Program-made: the position numbers and the translations under genes | Shown: positions 16,877 to 26,127 of the stretch, in pieces | How positions within the stretch are numbered: the stretch's first letter is position 1 | Layout of the letters: each line of letters starts with the position of its first letter | From: Leptospira paudalimensis | GTDB taxonomy: Bacteria; Spirochaetota; Leptospiria; Leptospirales; Leptospiraceae | Assembly (NCBI RefSeq): GCF_026151345.1 | Contig: NZ_JAMQPR010000002.1 | Location: 186,001 to 250,000 of the forward strand | Direction of reading: 5' to 3' | Length of the DNA stretch: 64,000 bases | Notes under the pieces: model-generated | Told to the model about the DNA's origin: nothing | The model's input: only the letters and a program-made list of their open reading frames with translations | Databases searched by the model: none

Positions 16877-17830
16877 ATGGATTATTTCCAAAGACCATAC
16901 TTATTATTTCTATTGGTCCCAATTATAATTGTATTAATTTATCAATGGAAAACAAATCCATACGGTCCTATTTTTTTTGTTCAATCCGACCGATTCAAAG
17001 AGCATAAACTACCAATTTGGATAAGGTTCAAAAAACAATTTTACATTTTTAATGAGATATTCATTTATCTTGCGATGTTCTCTTTGGTATTTGCTTCTGC
17101 AGGTCCAGGCGCAAAATACAACCTAATGCCTGATAACACCAAGGGTGTTGATATTATGATTGCACTTGATATCTCCGGTTCGATGGTAAATTCTTATGAT
17201 TTTTTGCCAAAAAATCGACTCTCTGTATCAAAAGATTTGTTAAGAGCATTCATTCAAAAAAGAATTTATGATCGAATTGGGATTGTTGTATTTGCTGGAG
17301 CAGCTTACCTACAGTCTCCTCTTTCAAGTGACCGAACCGCCTTGGATGAGTTAATTAAAGAAACATCGAATGAAGATATAGAAGAACAAGGAACAGCGAT
17401 TGGAGATGCACTCGTTTTATCAACTTATCGATTAAAAAATTCCGAAGCTAAATCGAAAGTGATCATCTTACTAACAGACGGAGTCTCAAATACTGGGAAA
17501 CTAGACCCTGAAACGGCAGCATATACTTCTAAAACTTTAGGAATCAAAGTGTATTGCATCGGTATTGGCAAAGAAGAAGGCCAATACGAAGTGAATTATG
17601 AATCATTACAAAAAATTTCATCCGATACCAGTGGAAAATTCTTTAGAGCAGAATCTCCTGAGGTGTTGGGGGAAGTATTGAATGAAATTGATAGGTTAGA
17701 AGTAGTAGAATTACCTTCAAAACCGCTTGAAATCCAAGAAACAAAATTCCCTTCCTATGTATTTTTTGTCTTTTTGTTTCTTTTCTTTAATTTAATTTTT
17801 AAAATTTATCCTTTAAAAGAGAAACTCTAA
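16877..17830 (+). CDS. batA: BatA, membrane-anchored von Willebrand A protein
   Basis: 317 residues. Two N-terminal membrane helices (residues about 8-22 and 58-75) precede a VWA domain from about residue 90. The metal-ion-dependent adhesion site is complete: Asp98-x-Ser100-x-Ser102 in LDISGSMV, the Thr near GTAIGDAL, and Asp in LLTDGVSNTG. A C-terminal helix (FFVFLFLFFNLIFKIY) re-enters the membrane. The domain organisation is the standard one for BatA (aerotolerance) proteins, and MoxR is the likely activator. The stop overlaps the batB start by one base. Confidence 0.9.
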   Translation: MDYFQRPYLLFLLVPIIIVLIYQWKTNPYGPIFFVQSDRFKEHKLPIWIRFKKQFYIFNEIFIYLAMFSLVFASAGPGAKYNLMPDNTKGVDIMIALDISGSMVNSYDFLPKNRLSVSKDLLRAFIQKRIYDRIGIVVFAGAAYLQSPLSSDRTALDELIKETSNEDIEEQGTAIGDALVLSTYRLKNSEAKSKVIILLTDGVSNTGKLDPETAAYTSKTLGIKVYCIGIGKEEGQYEVNYESLQKISSDTSGKFFRAESPEVLGEVLNEIDRLEVVELPSKPLEIQETKFPSYVFFVFLFLFFNLIFKIYPLKEKL

Positions 17831-19479
17831 TGGAAATGAAAACTGTCATTTTATTTGGATCTTTCACCATTCTCTTGGGAATTCTCGTAGCAAGCATCAA
17901 AGTCTTTATCAATTTTAAGGCTACACAATTCATAAAAAAACATTCGGAACTTCAACCAAGGCTCACCAATTCTAAACAGTTATTATTATTCTTACGTTAT
18001 TTATTTCTTTTGTCTGCACTCATTTTGTGTTTATTGTCTCTATACAAAGTTAAATCCATTGATGTCGAATCTACAAAAGAATTTGAATCTACGGACATCT
18101 TATTTGTCGTTGATGTAAGTTTATCAATGAATGCAATTGATGTAAAACCAAATCGTCTCAAACGTTTTCAAGATCTAATATTAAGAACACTACCAGAATT
18201 AAAAGGAAATCGAATTGGTATAATCGTATTTGCAGGACAATCCTTTTCATTTTGCCCGATGACCACAGACTTATCAGCAGTCTCAGATTACATACAATCG
18301 TTAGGCGTAGAGATGGTTGGGACAAAAGGAACAAATCTAGGAGTTGCTCTAGATAGAGTTGGGAAGGTACTTAAAAAAAATCAAGGACTTCGATCATCAA
18401 TCACGGTCATTGTTACTGACGGAGAGGACCATGAAAAACAATCTTTACCCGATTTAGAAAATGAAGTAATGGTTTGGGGGATTGGAACAGAGGAAGGTGG
18501 CCCGATTGAATTTAGGGACCCAGGCACTGGGAAAGGTGGATTTGTTACGTATGACTCCAATTTGGTGGACTCACCTTATGGAGACAATGTGATTGTTTCT
18601 AAATTAAATAAAGAGTTTTTAGAATCAATCGCAGAAAAATATAATGGAGAATATTCCAACGTGTCCTTTTATCCAGATGGGAGTTTCCAACTCATCGACA
18701 AAGTGAAAATGATGAAAAAAAACAAAATCCAACGATTGGAAAAATTTAAGAATGAAGATGGAGCACATCCATACTTATTACTCTCCTTATTATTTATATT
18801 AGCTGAAAGAATTTTCGCCATTGGAATTCAGAAAAAATCCCCACTCAAAATCATTTCTCTCTTATTCTTCGTCCTTCTTTTCCAAAATCAATTAGAAGCA
18901 TGGGAGTTAGATCCAGGTGGGAACGCAGTGGAAAGGGGAATTAAATCTTACCAAAACCAAAATTTTAGTGAAAGCGAAAAAGAATTTTCTAACGCAAAAG
19001 AATACTTCCATGATGATCCAAGATTGTTATACAATGAATCAGCAAGTGCTTACCAATTAGGAAAATACAAAGAAGCAAAAGAGCTTTCTGAAAAGATTCT
19101 TTTCCATCCTAAAGCAAATGCAAATCTCAAATCAAAAGCAAATCTAACATTGGGAAATATCTATAGTAAATTGGGCCAAAAAGAAAATGCCCTGAATTCC
19201 TACGTGGAAAGTTTAAAACATAATCCAAATCAAATTGCAGCAAAAAAAAACATAGAACACTTAACAAAAAAGAACCAATCCAGTCAAAACCAATCGGAAA
19301 ACCAAAAACAAGGGAATGGAGAAAACTCGAATCGCTCTGAATCAAAACCACAAAACGACAAAACAAATCCTTCCAAGCAGAATCAATCCGATATTGATAG
19401 GATGTTTGAGCCTTTCTCCAATGACTCCATTTTAAAAAATAAACGGGGAGGACCAATTGATAATGAGAAATTTTGGTAA
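17830..19479 (+). CDS. batB: BatB-BatC fusion: VWA membrane protein with C-terminal TPR domain
   Basis: 549 residues, far longer than the usual BatB of about 330. N-terminal helices are followed by a VWA domain whose MIDAS is Asp95-x-Ser97-x-Ser99 (VVDVSLSMN) and TDGEDHEKQ. A membrane segment lies at about 310-330 and again near 340 (IISLLFFVLLFQ). The second half (about 365-480) is a tetratricopeptide domain (GIKSYQNQNFSESEKEFSNA; LTLGNIYSKLGQKENALNSY) corresponding to BatC, then a Gln/Asn/Lys-rich tail. BatC is normally a separate periplasmic protein, so the fusion fixes a 1:1 complex. Confidence 0.88.
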   Translation: MEMKTVILFGSFTILLGILVASIKVFINFKATQFIKKHSELQPRLTNSKQLLLFLRYLFLLSALILCLLSLYKVKSIDVESTKEFESTDILFVVDVSLSMNAIDVKPNRLKRFQDLILRTLPELKGNRIGIIVFAGQSFSFCPMTTDLSAVSDYIQSLGVEMVGTKGTNLGVALDRVGKVLKKNQGLRSSITVIVTDGEDHEKQSLPDLENEVMVWGIGTEEGGPIEFRDPGTGKGGFVTYDSNLVDSPYGDNVIVSKLNKEFLESIAEKYNGEYSNVSFYPDGSFQLIDKVKMMKKNKIQRLEKFKNEDGAHPYLLLSLLFILAERIFAIGIQKKSPLKIISLLFFVLLFQNQLEAWELDPGGNAVERGIKSYQNQNFSESEKEFSNAKEYFHDDPRLLYNESASAYQLGKYKEAKELSEKILFHPKANANLKSKANLTLGNIYSKLGQKENALNSYVESLKHNPNQIAAKKNIEHLTKKNQSSQNQSENQKQGNGENSNRSESKPQNDKTNPSKQNQSDIDRMFEPFSNDSILKNKRGGPIDNEKFW

Positions 19480-21028
19480 ATTGATTCCATATGTATTTTA
19501 TTTTCTCTTTGCCTCTATTACAAACTTATACTCTGCGGAAGTGGAATTTTTTTTTCATCCCAACGAATTTTCTTTAGGAGAATTTGCAAAATTAGAAGTA
19601 AAAGCATATGGAGATAAACCTTTTCGAACCTTACAAACAAACGTTAAACGGAATGGCGTCAGAATACGATATGTAGGGAGTGGAACGGAAACTCAAATTG
19701 TAAATTTTAAAGTATCCAAATCGCAAATCATCAATTTTTACGTCGACACAGAACAAGAAGGAAACTTCCAATTGCCCGAAATAACAGTTGAGTACGCAGG
19801 CAAACAGTATTCTTCACCTCCTTTTGACTTCAAAGTCAGTAAAAAAACAAAAAATCCTCCAAATAGTTTTTTTAAGTCTTTCCCTTTTGATTTAGATGAA
19901 CCAACGAGCGAAGAGAATCCCGAAGTATCCTTCCATACGAATAAGTCAGTATTTTACAAAGGTGAACCTATAGTTGGTTACTTTGTTTTGTACTATGATC
20001 AATATAGGCAACCTTTCCTGGAGAGAGATCCAAACCAATCCATCTCATTTCCATTTTTTCTTTCAGAAACACTGAGGCAAGTGACAGTTCAAATCGAACC
20101 AGAAGTAGTAAGGAATAATTTACCTAAAAAAACTTTGGTGTTTGCAAAAGAAATTTATGGATTAACAGCACTTAGATCAGGGAGTTTCCTGCTAGGAAAA
20201 ACTAAATTCATAACAGGTGATAGTTTACGTTTCAACTCACTCCAACAAACAATTGACACAAAACCTGCCAAGGTCATTGTTTTAGACCTACCAAAAAATT
20301 CACCTCCGGATTTTAGTGGCGCGATTGGAAACTTCAAAATGTACATTCTGAATTCACCAAAACAAGTGTACGTCGGTGAAACTGCATACATAGAGATCAT
20401 GATAGAAGGAGAAGGCGGTTTTGAAGGCATTACACCTATGGTCTTTTCTAACTCAAAGATACAATGTATCAACCTTTCAAAGATAAAAAATTTCCAACAA
20501 CTAGACTCGGGAGAATACGGTTTCCATTCAAAAGTAAAATTTCTCTACGCTTATCAAATTGAAAAAATTTCGAATGAAAAAGTGGAACCTATCAAATTTA
20601 GTTTTTTCTCCCTTGCCGAAAAAAAATACAAAACAATCTCGATCAATTTCCCGGAATTCAAAATTTTACCGAAGCGAAAAATGGCAGAAGTAACTCCTCC
20701 AAAAAAAGAAAAAATGCAATTAGAATTACCTTTCTTCTCTTTAGTTTTACTTGCAGTTTTAGGAATCTTTGGTTACGTAGCACTTAAAAAGTATAAACTA
20801 ATTGTGGAGACCAATTCTTTTGTTCGTATGGTTGAAAGTTTTGGCAGGAAACGAGATTTTTTCTTAACAGAACATTTAGAGAATCGGGGAGTGCCAAAAT
20901 ACGAATCCATATGGCTCACCGAATTGATCAGTAATCAAACTGATCCCTCCCATTTATACAAACAATTATCAAAAAAAGATCAAATAATGGCATTACGCAT
21001 TGCCAATACATTAAAACCAAAGGAGTAA
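19463..21028 (+). CDS. batD: BatD-like periplasmic/membrane protein
   Basis: 521 residues from ATG at 19463, which has GGGGAGGA ten bases upstream; a TTG two codons earlier is the alternative. The signal peptide ends near NLYSAE. The BatD (DUF3999-like) beta-sandwich domains follow: SLGEFAKLEVKAYGDKPFRT, VFYKGEPIVGYFVLYYD and VYVGETAYIEIMIEGEGG. The last third has one transmembrane helix (FFSLVLLAVLGIFGYVALK) and a short cytoplasmic tail. BatD proteins join the BatA/B complex in the envelope. It overlaps batB by 17 bases, and htpG starts three bases after its stop. Confidence 0.85.
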   Translation: MRNFGKLIPYVFYFLFASITNLYSAEVEFFFHPNEFSLGEFAKLEVKAYGDKPFRTLQTNVKRNGVRIRYVGSGTETQIVNFKVSKSQIINFYVDTEQEGNFQLPEITVEYAGKQYSSPPFDFKVSKKTKNPPNSFFKSFPFDLDEPTSEENPEVSFHTNKSVFYKGEPIVGYFVLYYDQYRQPFLERDPNQSISFPFFLSETLRQVTVQIEPEVVRNNLPKKTLVFAKEIYGLTALRSGSFLLGKTKFITGDSLRFNSLQQTIDTKPAKVIVLDLPKNSPPDFSGAIGNFKMYILNSPKQVYVGETAYIEIMIEGEGGFEGITPMVFSNSKIQCINLSKIKNFQQLDSGEYGFHSKVKFLYAYQIEKISNEKVEPIKFSFFSLAEKKYKTISINFPEFKILPKRKMAEVTPPKKEKMQLELPFFSLVLLAVLGIFGYVALKKYKLIVETNSFVRMVESFGRKRDFFLTEHLENRGVPKYESIWLTELISNQTDPSHLYKQLSKKDQIMALRIANTLKPKE

Positions 21029-21031
21029 CAT

Positions 21032-22864
21032 ATGTCAGCTGAAGAAAAAGGTAAAATCAGTGTCGAAACAGAAAACATTTTCCCAATCATTAAAAAATGG
21101 CTCTATTCCGAAAAGGATATTTTCCTAAGGGAACTAGTTTCCAACGCAAGTGATGCAATCACCAAACTAAAAAAAGTCGCATTGACTGAAGAATTTGAAG
21201 GTGGAAGTGATTACCGCATCGACCTAAATTTTGATGTCGATAAACGAATTTTAACCATCGAAGACAATGGAATTGGTATGACCGTCGATGAAGTAAAAAA
21301 ATACATCAATCAAATTGCTTTTTCTGGTGCAACAGACTTCGCCAAACAATACCAAAACGCCGAAAATAAAGCAGAAATCATCGGCCATTTCGGTCTGGGT
21401 TTTTATTCAAGTTTTATGGTATCAAAACAAGTAACCATTGAGACAAAATCATACAAATCCGGACAAGCGGCGGTTATGTGGTCTAGCGAATCAGGCACAG
21501 ACTTCTCAATTACACCCGTTGAAAAAGACACAAGAGGTACAAAAATTTCTTTGTACTTGGACAGTGAATCAGGTGAATACCTTGATAAGTGGAAATTAAA
21601 GGAACTAATCAAAAAATACTGTGATTTTCTGCCCGTTTCAATCTTTGTCCAAGGCGAAAAGGCAAATAGAGAAAAACCACTTTGGTCCGAGGAACCTTCT
21701 AAATTGTCTCCAGAGGATTATAAAGATTTTTATTCTTACCTGTTTCCCTTTTCAGGAGAATCTTTATTCCACATCCACCTCAACGTGGATTACCCATTTC
21801 GCTTACAAGGAATCTTATACTTTCCAAAACTCACCCATGAATTAGAAGCTTCAAAAAACGGAATCAAACTTTTTTGCAATCATGTATTTGTAAGCGATAA
21901 TGCAAGTGAGTTGATCCCCCAATTTTTGACCATTCTCAAAGGGACAATTGACATTCCTGACTTACCATTGAATGTCTCACGTTCCTATTTACAAAACGAT
22001 CCCCTCGTTAAAAAAATCTCAAACCATATCATTAAAAAAGTAGCAGACCGACTCATTGATGATTTTAAAAAGAATCGTGTAAAGTATGAAGAGAACTGGA
22101 ACGATATCTCTATCTTTGTGAAATATGGTGTGTTAACAGATGAAAAATTTTATGATTCAATGAAGGATCATATCATCTTTAAAAATTCCGAAAATGGGTT
22201 TTCAACAGTTTCTGAATATTGGGAAAAGAACAAAGAAAAGAACCAAAACAAAATCTTTTATGCAAATGAAACAGAAATGGGTTCTGTTTATATGGAACTC
22301 CTCAAATCACAAGGTCTGGAAGCCCTCCTAGTTGATTCGAAAATTGATTCTCACCTCATCCAACACTTAGAGGGCAAAAATCCTGATTGGAAATTCCAAA
22401 GAGTGGATTCAGAAATTGCAGATCAAGTATTAGATAAAGAATCAAATACAGAAATTGTAAACGAATCCAATGAAACTGAATCCAATCGAATCACAAAACT
22501 ATTCGAAGTTGCATTGCCGAAGGAGGGGGTTCAAGTCAAAGTAGAAGCACTAAAATCAGTAGATGTCCCAGGGGTTATTTTACTACCTGAATTTATGCGC
22601 AGAATGACGGAAATGAATTCTATGTTTAACAAAGAGGACACTAAATCAATGCTTAAGTCTCACACTTTGATGGTTAACTCAAAATCACCTCTCGTAAAAT
22701 CCGCCTTACAGGCGTTTGAGGGAGTTAACCCAGAGAAAGGTAAAAAATTGGCGCGTGTCATTTACGATTTATCTTTACTGTCTGCCAAAGTAATGGACGA
22801 AAAAGAAGTCTCAGAGTATACAAAAAGGACAACAGAATTTCTTCAGGAGATTTTTTCGACTTAG
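21032..22864 (+). CDS. htpG: HtpG (Hsp90) molecular chaperone
   Basis: 610 residues, the usual HtpG length. The N-terminal GHKL ATPase shows [20 protein letters not shown] and [15 protein letters not shown] middle domain with [11 protein letters not shown] and the C-terminal dimer domain are intact. It folds or stabilises client proteins using ATP in the cytoplasm. It is three bases from batD with GGAGTAACAT upstream, so it belongs to the same transcript; this may couple envelope stress and chaperone expression. An unusual hairpin lies 22 bases after its stop. Confidence 0.96.
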   Translation: MSAEEKGKISVETENIFPIIKKWLYSEKDIFLRELVSNASDAITKLKKVALTEEFEGGSDYRIDLNFDVDKRILTIEDNGIGMTVDEVKKYINQIAFSGATDFAKQYQNAENKAEIIGHFGLGFYSSFMVSKQVTIETKSYKSGQAAVMWSSESGTDFSITPVEKDTRGTKISLYLDSESGEYLDKWKLKELIKKYCDFLPVSIFVQGEKANREKPLWSEEPSKLSPEDYKDFYSYLFPFSGESLFHIHLNVDYPFRLQGILYFPKLTHELEASKNGIKLFCNHVFVSDNASELIPQFLTILKGTIDIPDLPLNVSRSYLQNDPLVKKISNHIIKKVADRLIDDFKKNRVKYEENWNDISIFVKYGVLTDEKFYDSMKDHIIFKNSENGFSTVSEYWEKNKEKNQNKIFYANETEMGSVYMELLKSQGLEALLVDSKIDSHLIQHLEGKNPDWKFQRVDSEIADQVLDKESNTEIVNESNETESNRITKLFEVALPKEGVQVKVEALKSVDVPGVILLPEFMRRMTEMNSMFNKEDTKSMLKSHTLMVNSKSPLVKSALQAFEGVNPEKGKKLARVIYDLSLLSAKVMDEKEVSEYTKRTTEFLQEIFST

Positions 22865-22886
22865 GGTAAATTCCACTCATAAAGAT

Positions 22887-22921
22887 TTGGCAACGATTCC
22901 TATCAATGGAATTGTTGCCAA
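22887..22921 (+). promoter_or_regulatory. Long hairpin directly abutting the histidine kinase start codon
   Basis: TTGGCAACGATTCC at 22887-22900 and GGAATTGTTGCCAA at 22908-22921 form a 14-pair stem with one G-U pair and a seven-base loop (TATCAAT). The stem ends at base 22921, and the GTG start codon of the kinase is 22922-22924. There is no T run after it, so it is unlikely to be a simple terminator. It could shut off translation of the kinase until melted or bound. Confidence 0.7.
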
Positions 22922-25246
22922 GTGATCCAAATTTGTATTACAAGTCGACTCAGCTCCTTACCCATCGTGGTTGCCTACAAAAAAGGTTACTTCGAAGAAT
23001 TTGGAGTCAAAGTTACACTTCACCTCAATACTCACCACAAAGCAATTTTACCTTTATTGGACGCGGGACGAGTGGAAGCAGGGGAAGTACCAACCATTGC
23101 ATACTTACAAGACAGCTTTTTAAAAAAATCAAAACTCAAAAGAATCTATAGAGGAATTTATCTATACCATTCACCTCTATCTTTTTATTCAAGATTTCAA
23201 TTCAAACCAGAAGACTTAACTAGAAACAAAGCCTATATCCTTCCTGTTCCCCATATCAATTCCATCGAAAGATTATTTGCAGAAAAATTCCTAGAAGAAT
23301 ATGCACCTAAAAATCCGGTAAAGGTGCGTTATATTGACACACCAGGATTTTTAGAAGAAAAAGAATTCTTAAAACCAAACTGCTTAGGGCTTGTATCTGA
23401 TCCATTTTCAAGTCCTTTCCTCCGAAACTTCCAAGACTTTGCCAATAACTTAGAACTTCCTATATTGAAAAAGGACACGATTTATCCTTCCACCTTACTC
23501 GCATTTAGTGGTGATGCCATATTAAAAACTGGAAGAGAAGTATCAGGAGTATTGTTGGCTGTTAAAAAAGCCATCGATTTCCTTCAAAATGCAAACAAAG
23601 AATATCATGGTAATTTATGGGAAGACCTACAGCTTTCTCATTTTTACCCACACTTAAGAGTAGGAGAAACAAAAAACCTACTCACCGAACATCCGTTAAT
23701 CCAAAAAGGAGTTTTTTCTTACCACGGCGATGAAACAACTCTTTTCCCATTACTAAAAGATGTTTATTTTCGCTTAATTCGAAGGGTCATCCAGCCAGAA
23801 GCAGTACAAGCTGCTCTAAACTTTGAAGAAATTTTATCAGCACTGGAACCTAAAAAAGTTTTCGATGTCAGAAAATTATCTAGCTTCCAAGAACCTACTA
23901 ATGTGAAATTACATGCACCATCACAAATCAATTACCGAAAATTAAATGCAGTAAGGCACTTAATTGTCGATGTCAATTCATTAGTTTTGGATATGCTACA
24001 AGGAAATTACAGCTCACGTCTCAATACCGACGAAACACTTCAACTGGACAACAGAGTCAAAGTACTCGTTAACTCAATGTTAGATTCTTTTAACGCCAAA
24101 ATCGAGTTACAAAGAGAAGAAATCACCGAATTAGAAAATTTAATATCGATTTTGGAAATAAAATTAGATAGATCCGCTGTTGACTTACAATACTCGGAAG
24201 AAAAATACCGTTACCTATTTGAATTTTCAAGAGAAGCGATTGCTTTAGTTGATGCTGATACAGGGAGTATCCTTGAAGCGAATAATCAATTCCGATCATT
24301 AACTGGATATACCAGAGGTGATATCACCAAAATGAATATCGAAGATATCATTATTGGAAACCAAGTATCCAACCAATTACGATTTGGATCCGATTTATCC
24401 TCTGATACTATGTTATCACTTCCAGATGTTGAAATTTTAGTAAAAGATGGCTCCAAACTGGAAGTAGATATCAGTTTTACTTCCATACTATTATCTCCAA
24501 AAAAGAGATACCAAGTTCAATTCCGGCCAAACTCCGAACGAAAAGAACAAGAAAGACTCCAACATGAATTTATCTCAAATGTAAGCCACGAGTTACGTAG
24601 TCCGATGACGAATATTCGCGGATACTTGGAATTTTTTAAATCAGATTCATCTTTACCATTCAACAAAGAACATATCAATATGTTGGAAGTTATCGATAAA
24701 AACGCAAAAAGACTTAGTTTTCTAATCGAAAACCTACTAAAATTAACAACTTCGCGAGAAAAAGATAAAGAAGCTGAAGTGATAGAAATTTTTGATCCAG
24801 TTCCTGTGATTGAAGATGTCATTCATATGAATTCACATCTTGCAAAAGGAAAACCAATTGAATGGGAACTTTCTTTGAAAAAAGGTCTTTTGATTCGTGG
24901 AATCAAATTCGAATTTTCGCAAATCATAACAAACTTATATGTCAATGCGCTAAAATACACTTTCAAAGGGAAAATTGGAATCTCGTTACGCGACGCCAAC
25001 GGGAAAGTGGAAATTATAGTAGAAGACACTGGAATTGGAATTGATCCCAACTACAAAAATCAAATCTTCGATCGATTTTTCCGAATCCCATCTACTGATA
25101 ATAAAAAAATTGGTGGAACAGGTCTTGGACTTTCCATTGTTAAATCACTAGTAGAAAAGATGTCTGGAGAAATATTCGTTGAAAGCACAATGGGTGAGGG
25201 AAGTAAATTCACCATTCACTTCCCAATCATCAATGGGAACGTTTAA
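22922..25246 (+). CDS. Soluble hybrid sensor histidine kinase with NMT1/SsuA-like substrate-binding domain
   Basis: 774 residues from GTG at 22922; the N-terminal strand begins at once and no signal peptide is present. Residues about 1-290 resemble NMT1/SsuA-type periplasmic-binding domains: ICITSRLSSLPIVVAYKKGY, then AGEVPTIAYLQ. A helical linker leads to a PAS domain (about 425-530), HisKA with His556 (FISNVSHELRSP) and an HATPase with NLYVNALKYTFKG, VEDTGIGIDP and GGTGLGLSIVK. No transmembrane helix is visible, so it probably senses a small cytoplasmic ligand. No response regulator is adjacent. It lies after htpG behind the hairpin, and its tail overlaps the convergent gene by 17 bases. 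Confidence 0.88.
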   Translation: MIQICITSRLSSLPIVVAYKKGYFEEFGVKVTLHLNTHHKAILPLLDAGRVEAGEVPTIAYLQDSFLKKSKLKRIYRGIYLYHSPLSFYSRFQFKPEDLTRNKAYILPVPHINSIERLFAEKFLEEYAPKNPVKVRYIDTPGFLEEKEFLKPNCLGLVSDPFSSPFLRNFQDFANNLELPILKKDTIYPSTLLAFSGDAILKTGREVSGVLLAVKKAIDFLQNANKEYHGNLWEDLQLSHFYPHLRVGETKNLLTEHPLIQKGVFSYHGDETTLFPLLKDVYFRLIRRVIQPEAVQAALNFEEILSALEPKKVFDVRKLSSFQEPTNVKLHAPSQINYRKLNAVRHLIVDVNSLVLDMLQGNYSSRLNTDETLQLDNRVKVLVNSMLDSFNAKIELQREEITELENLISILEIKLDRSAVDLQYSEEKYRYLFEFSREAIALVDADTGSILEANNQFRSLTGYTRGDITKMNIEDIIIGNQVSNQLRFGSDLSSDTMLSLPDVEILVKDGSKLEVDISFTSILLSPKKRYQVQFRPNSERKEQERLQHEFISNVSHELRSPMTNIRGYLEFFKSDSSLPFNKEHINMLEVIDKNAKRLSFLIENLLKLTTSREKDKEAEVIEIFDPVPVIEDVIHMNSHLAKGKPIEWELSLKKGLLIRGIKFEFSQIITNLYVNALKYTFKGKIGISLRDANGKVEIIVEDTGIGIDPNYKNQIFDRFFRIPSTDNKKIGGTGLGLSIVKSLVEKMSGEIFVESTMGEGSKFTIHFPIINGNV

Positions 25247-26036
25247 CCACCTTCTTCTTTTTAAGTGCAGCTTTTTTCTTTGGCGGAATTTTTGTTTTTT
25301 GTTTTTCCGAAACAACGGGTTTGGAATTTAAATTAGAAGGGATGTTCTGTAACTCCAAATTCATTTTAGACAAAAGAACCGACAATTCCATCATTTCCCT
25401 TGTGCCCAAAAGTTGCATCATTGCCAATGCCTGGTTCATACCCAATTTTTTAAAGATTTCCAAAACATTCGAAACTCCAAAAAACTTGAGAAGGATCGGC
25501 AATTCTTCTAATCCTCTTTGTTTGATCCATTTTTTACAATCTGCCACAGAGAGTTCATTCACCAATTGTATGATTGGTTGTAGCTGAATTTTATCAACTA
25601 ACCATAAAAAATCTCGCATAGGAATTTCTTTCAGCAAAGAGATCGACTTTTGAATTCCGAGTGATTTTAAAACTTCAACACTTGCTTCGGGACCTAATGT
25701 TTTTGCCAATAGTCCCACATCATGTGGAGGGATACTTTTAGATACAATGGCAAGATCTGCAATCGATAACGAATGAATGAAATAAACCAAATCATCATCA
25801 TCATTTTCACGAATCATCTCCACCAAAATTTTTTCAGGGATTTGATTCACTAACTCAACGACTGTTTCTTCACTCAATTTTTGAGTTAGAACAATGAGTC
25901 GTTCTTTTGGTACTTTTCCAGTAAGGGAAAGAAGTTTTTCGTATCCCAAATTTTTCAGTATTTGAAAGGACTTTTTTGGACCCAATTTTTCCAAATACTG
26001 ATACACCGTTTGTATGGTAACGAGAACTTCTTTCAT
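25230..26036 (-). CDS. Helical-repeat protein with basic C-terminal tail
   Basis: 268 residues from ATG at 26036; a TTG seven codons upstream is an alternative. The body is a run of degenerate helical repeats (EKLGPKKSFQILKNLGYEKL; LGPEASVEVLKSLGIQKSIS; FGVSNVLEIFKKLGMNQALA), reminiscent of the N-terminal helical domain of MgtE/FliG-type proteins, so probably a protein-protein scaffold. The C-terminal 25 residues are very Lys-rich (KKKAALKKKKVVKRS) and could contact nucleic acid or acidic membrane. No signal peptide or catalytic motif was seen. It converges with the histidine kinase gene, and a functional link is possible but unproven. Confidence 0.7.
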   Translation of the reverse strand: MKEVLVTIQTVYQYLEKLGPKKSFQILKNLGYEKLLSLTGKVPKERLIVLTQKLSEETVVELVNQIPEKILVEMIRENDDDDLVYFIHSLSIADLAIVSKSIPPHDVGLLAKTLGPEASVEVLKSLGIQKSISLLKEIPMRDFLWLVDKIQLQPIIQLVNELSVADCKKWIKQRGLEELPILLKFFGVSNVLEIFKKLGMNQALAMMQLLGTREMMELSVLLSKMNLELQNIPSNLNSKPVVSEKQKTKIPPKKKAALKKKKVVKRSH

Positions 26037-26127
26037 TTGCCCCAACTTTGGATACAAACTGTCAGAATCTTGTTAAAATTCCAGAGAAATTCCTTTCAAA
26101 ATCTATTAATTTTTACAAAATGGGAGT

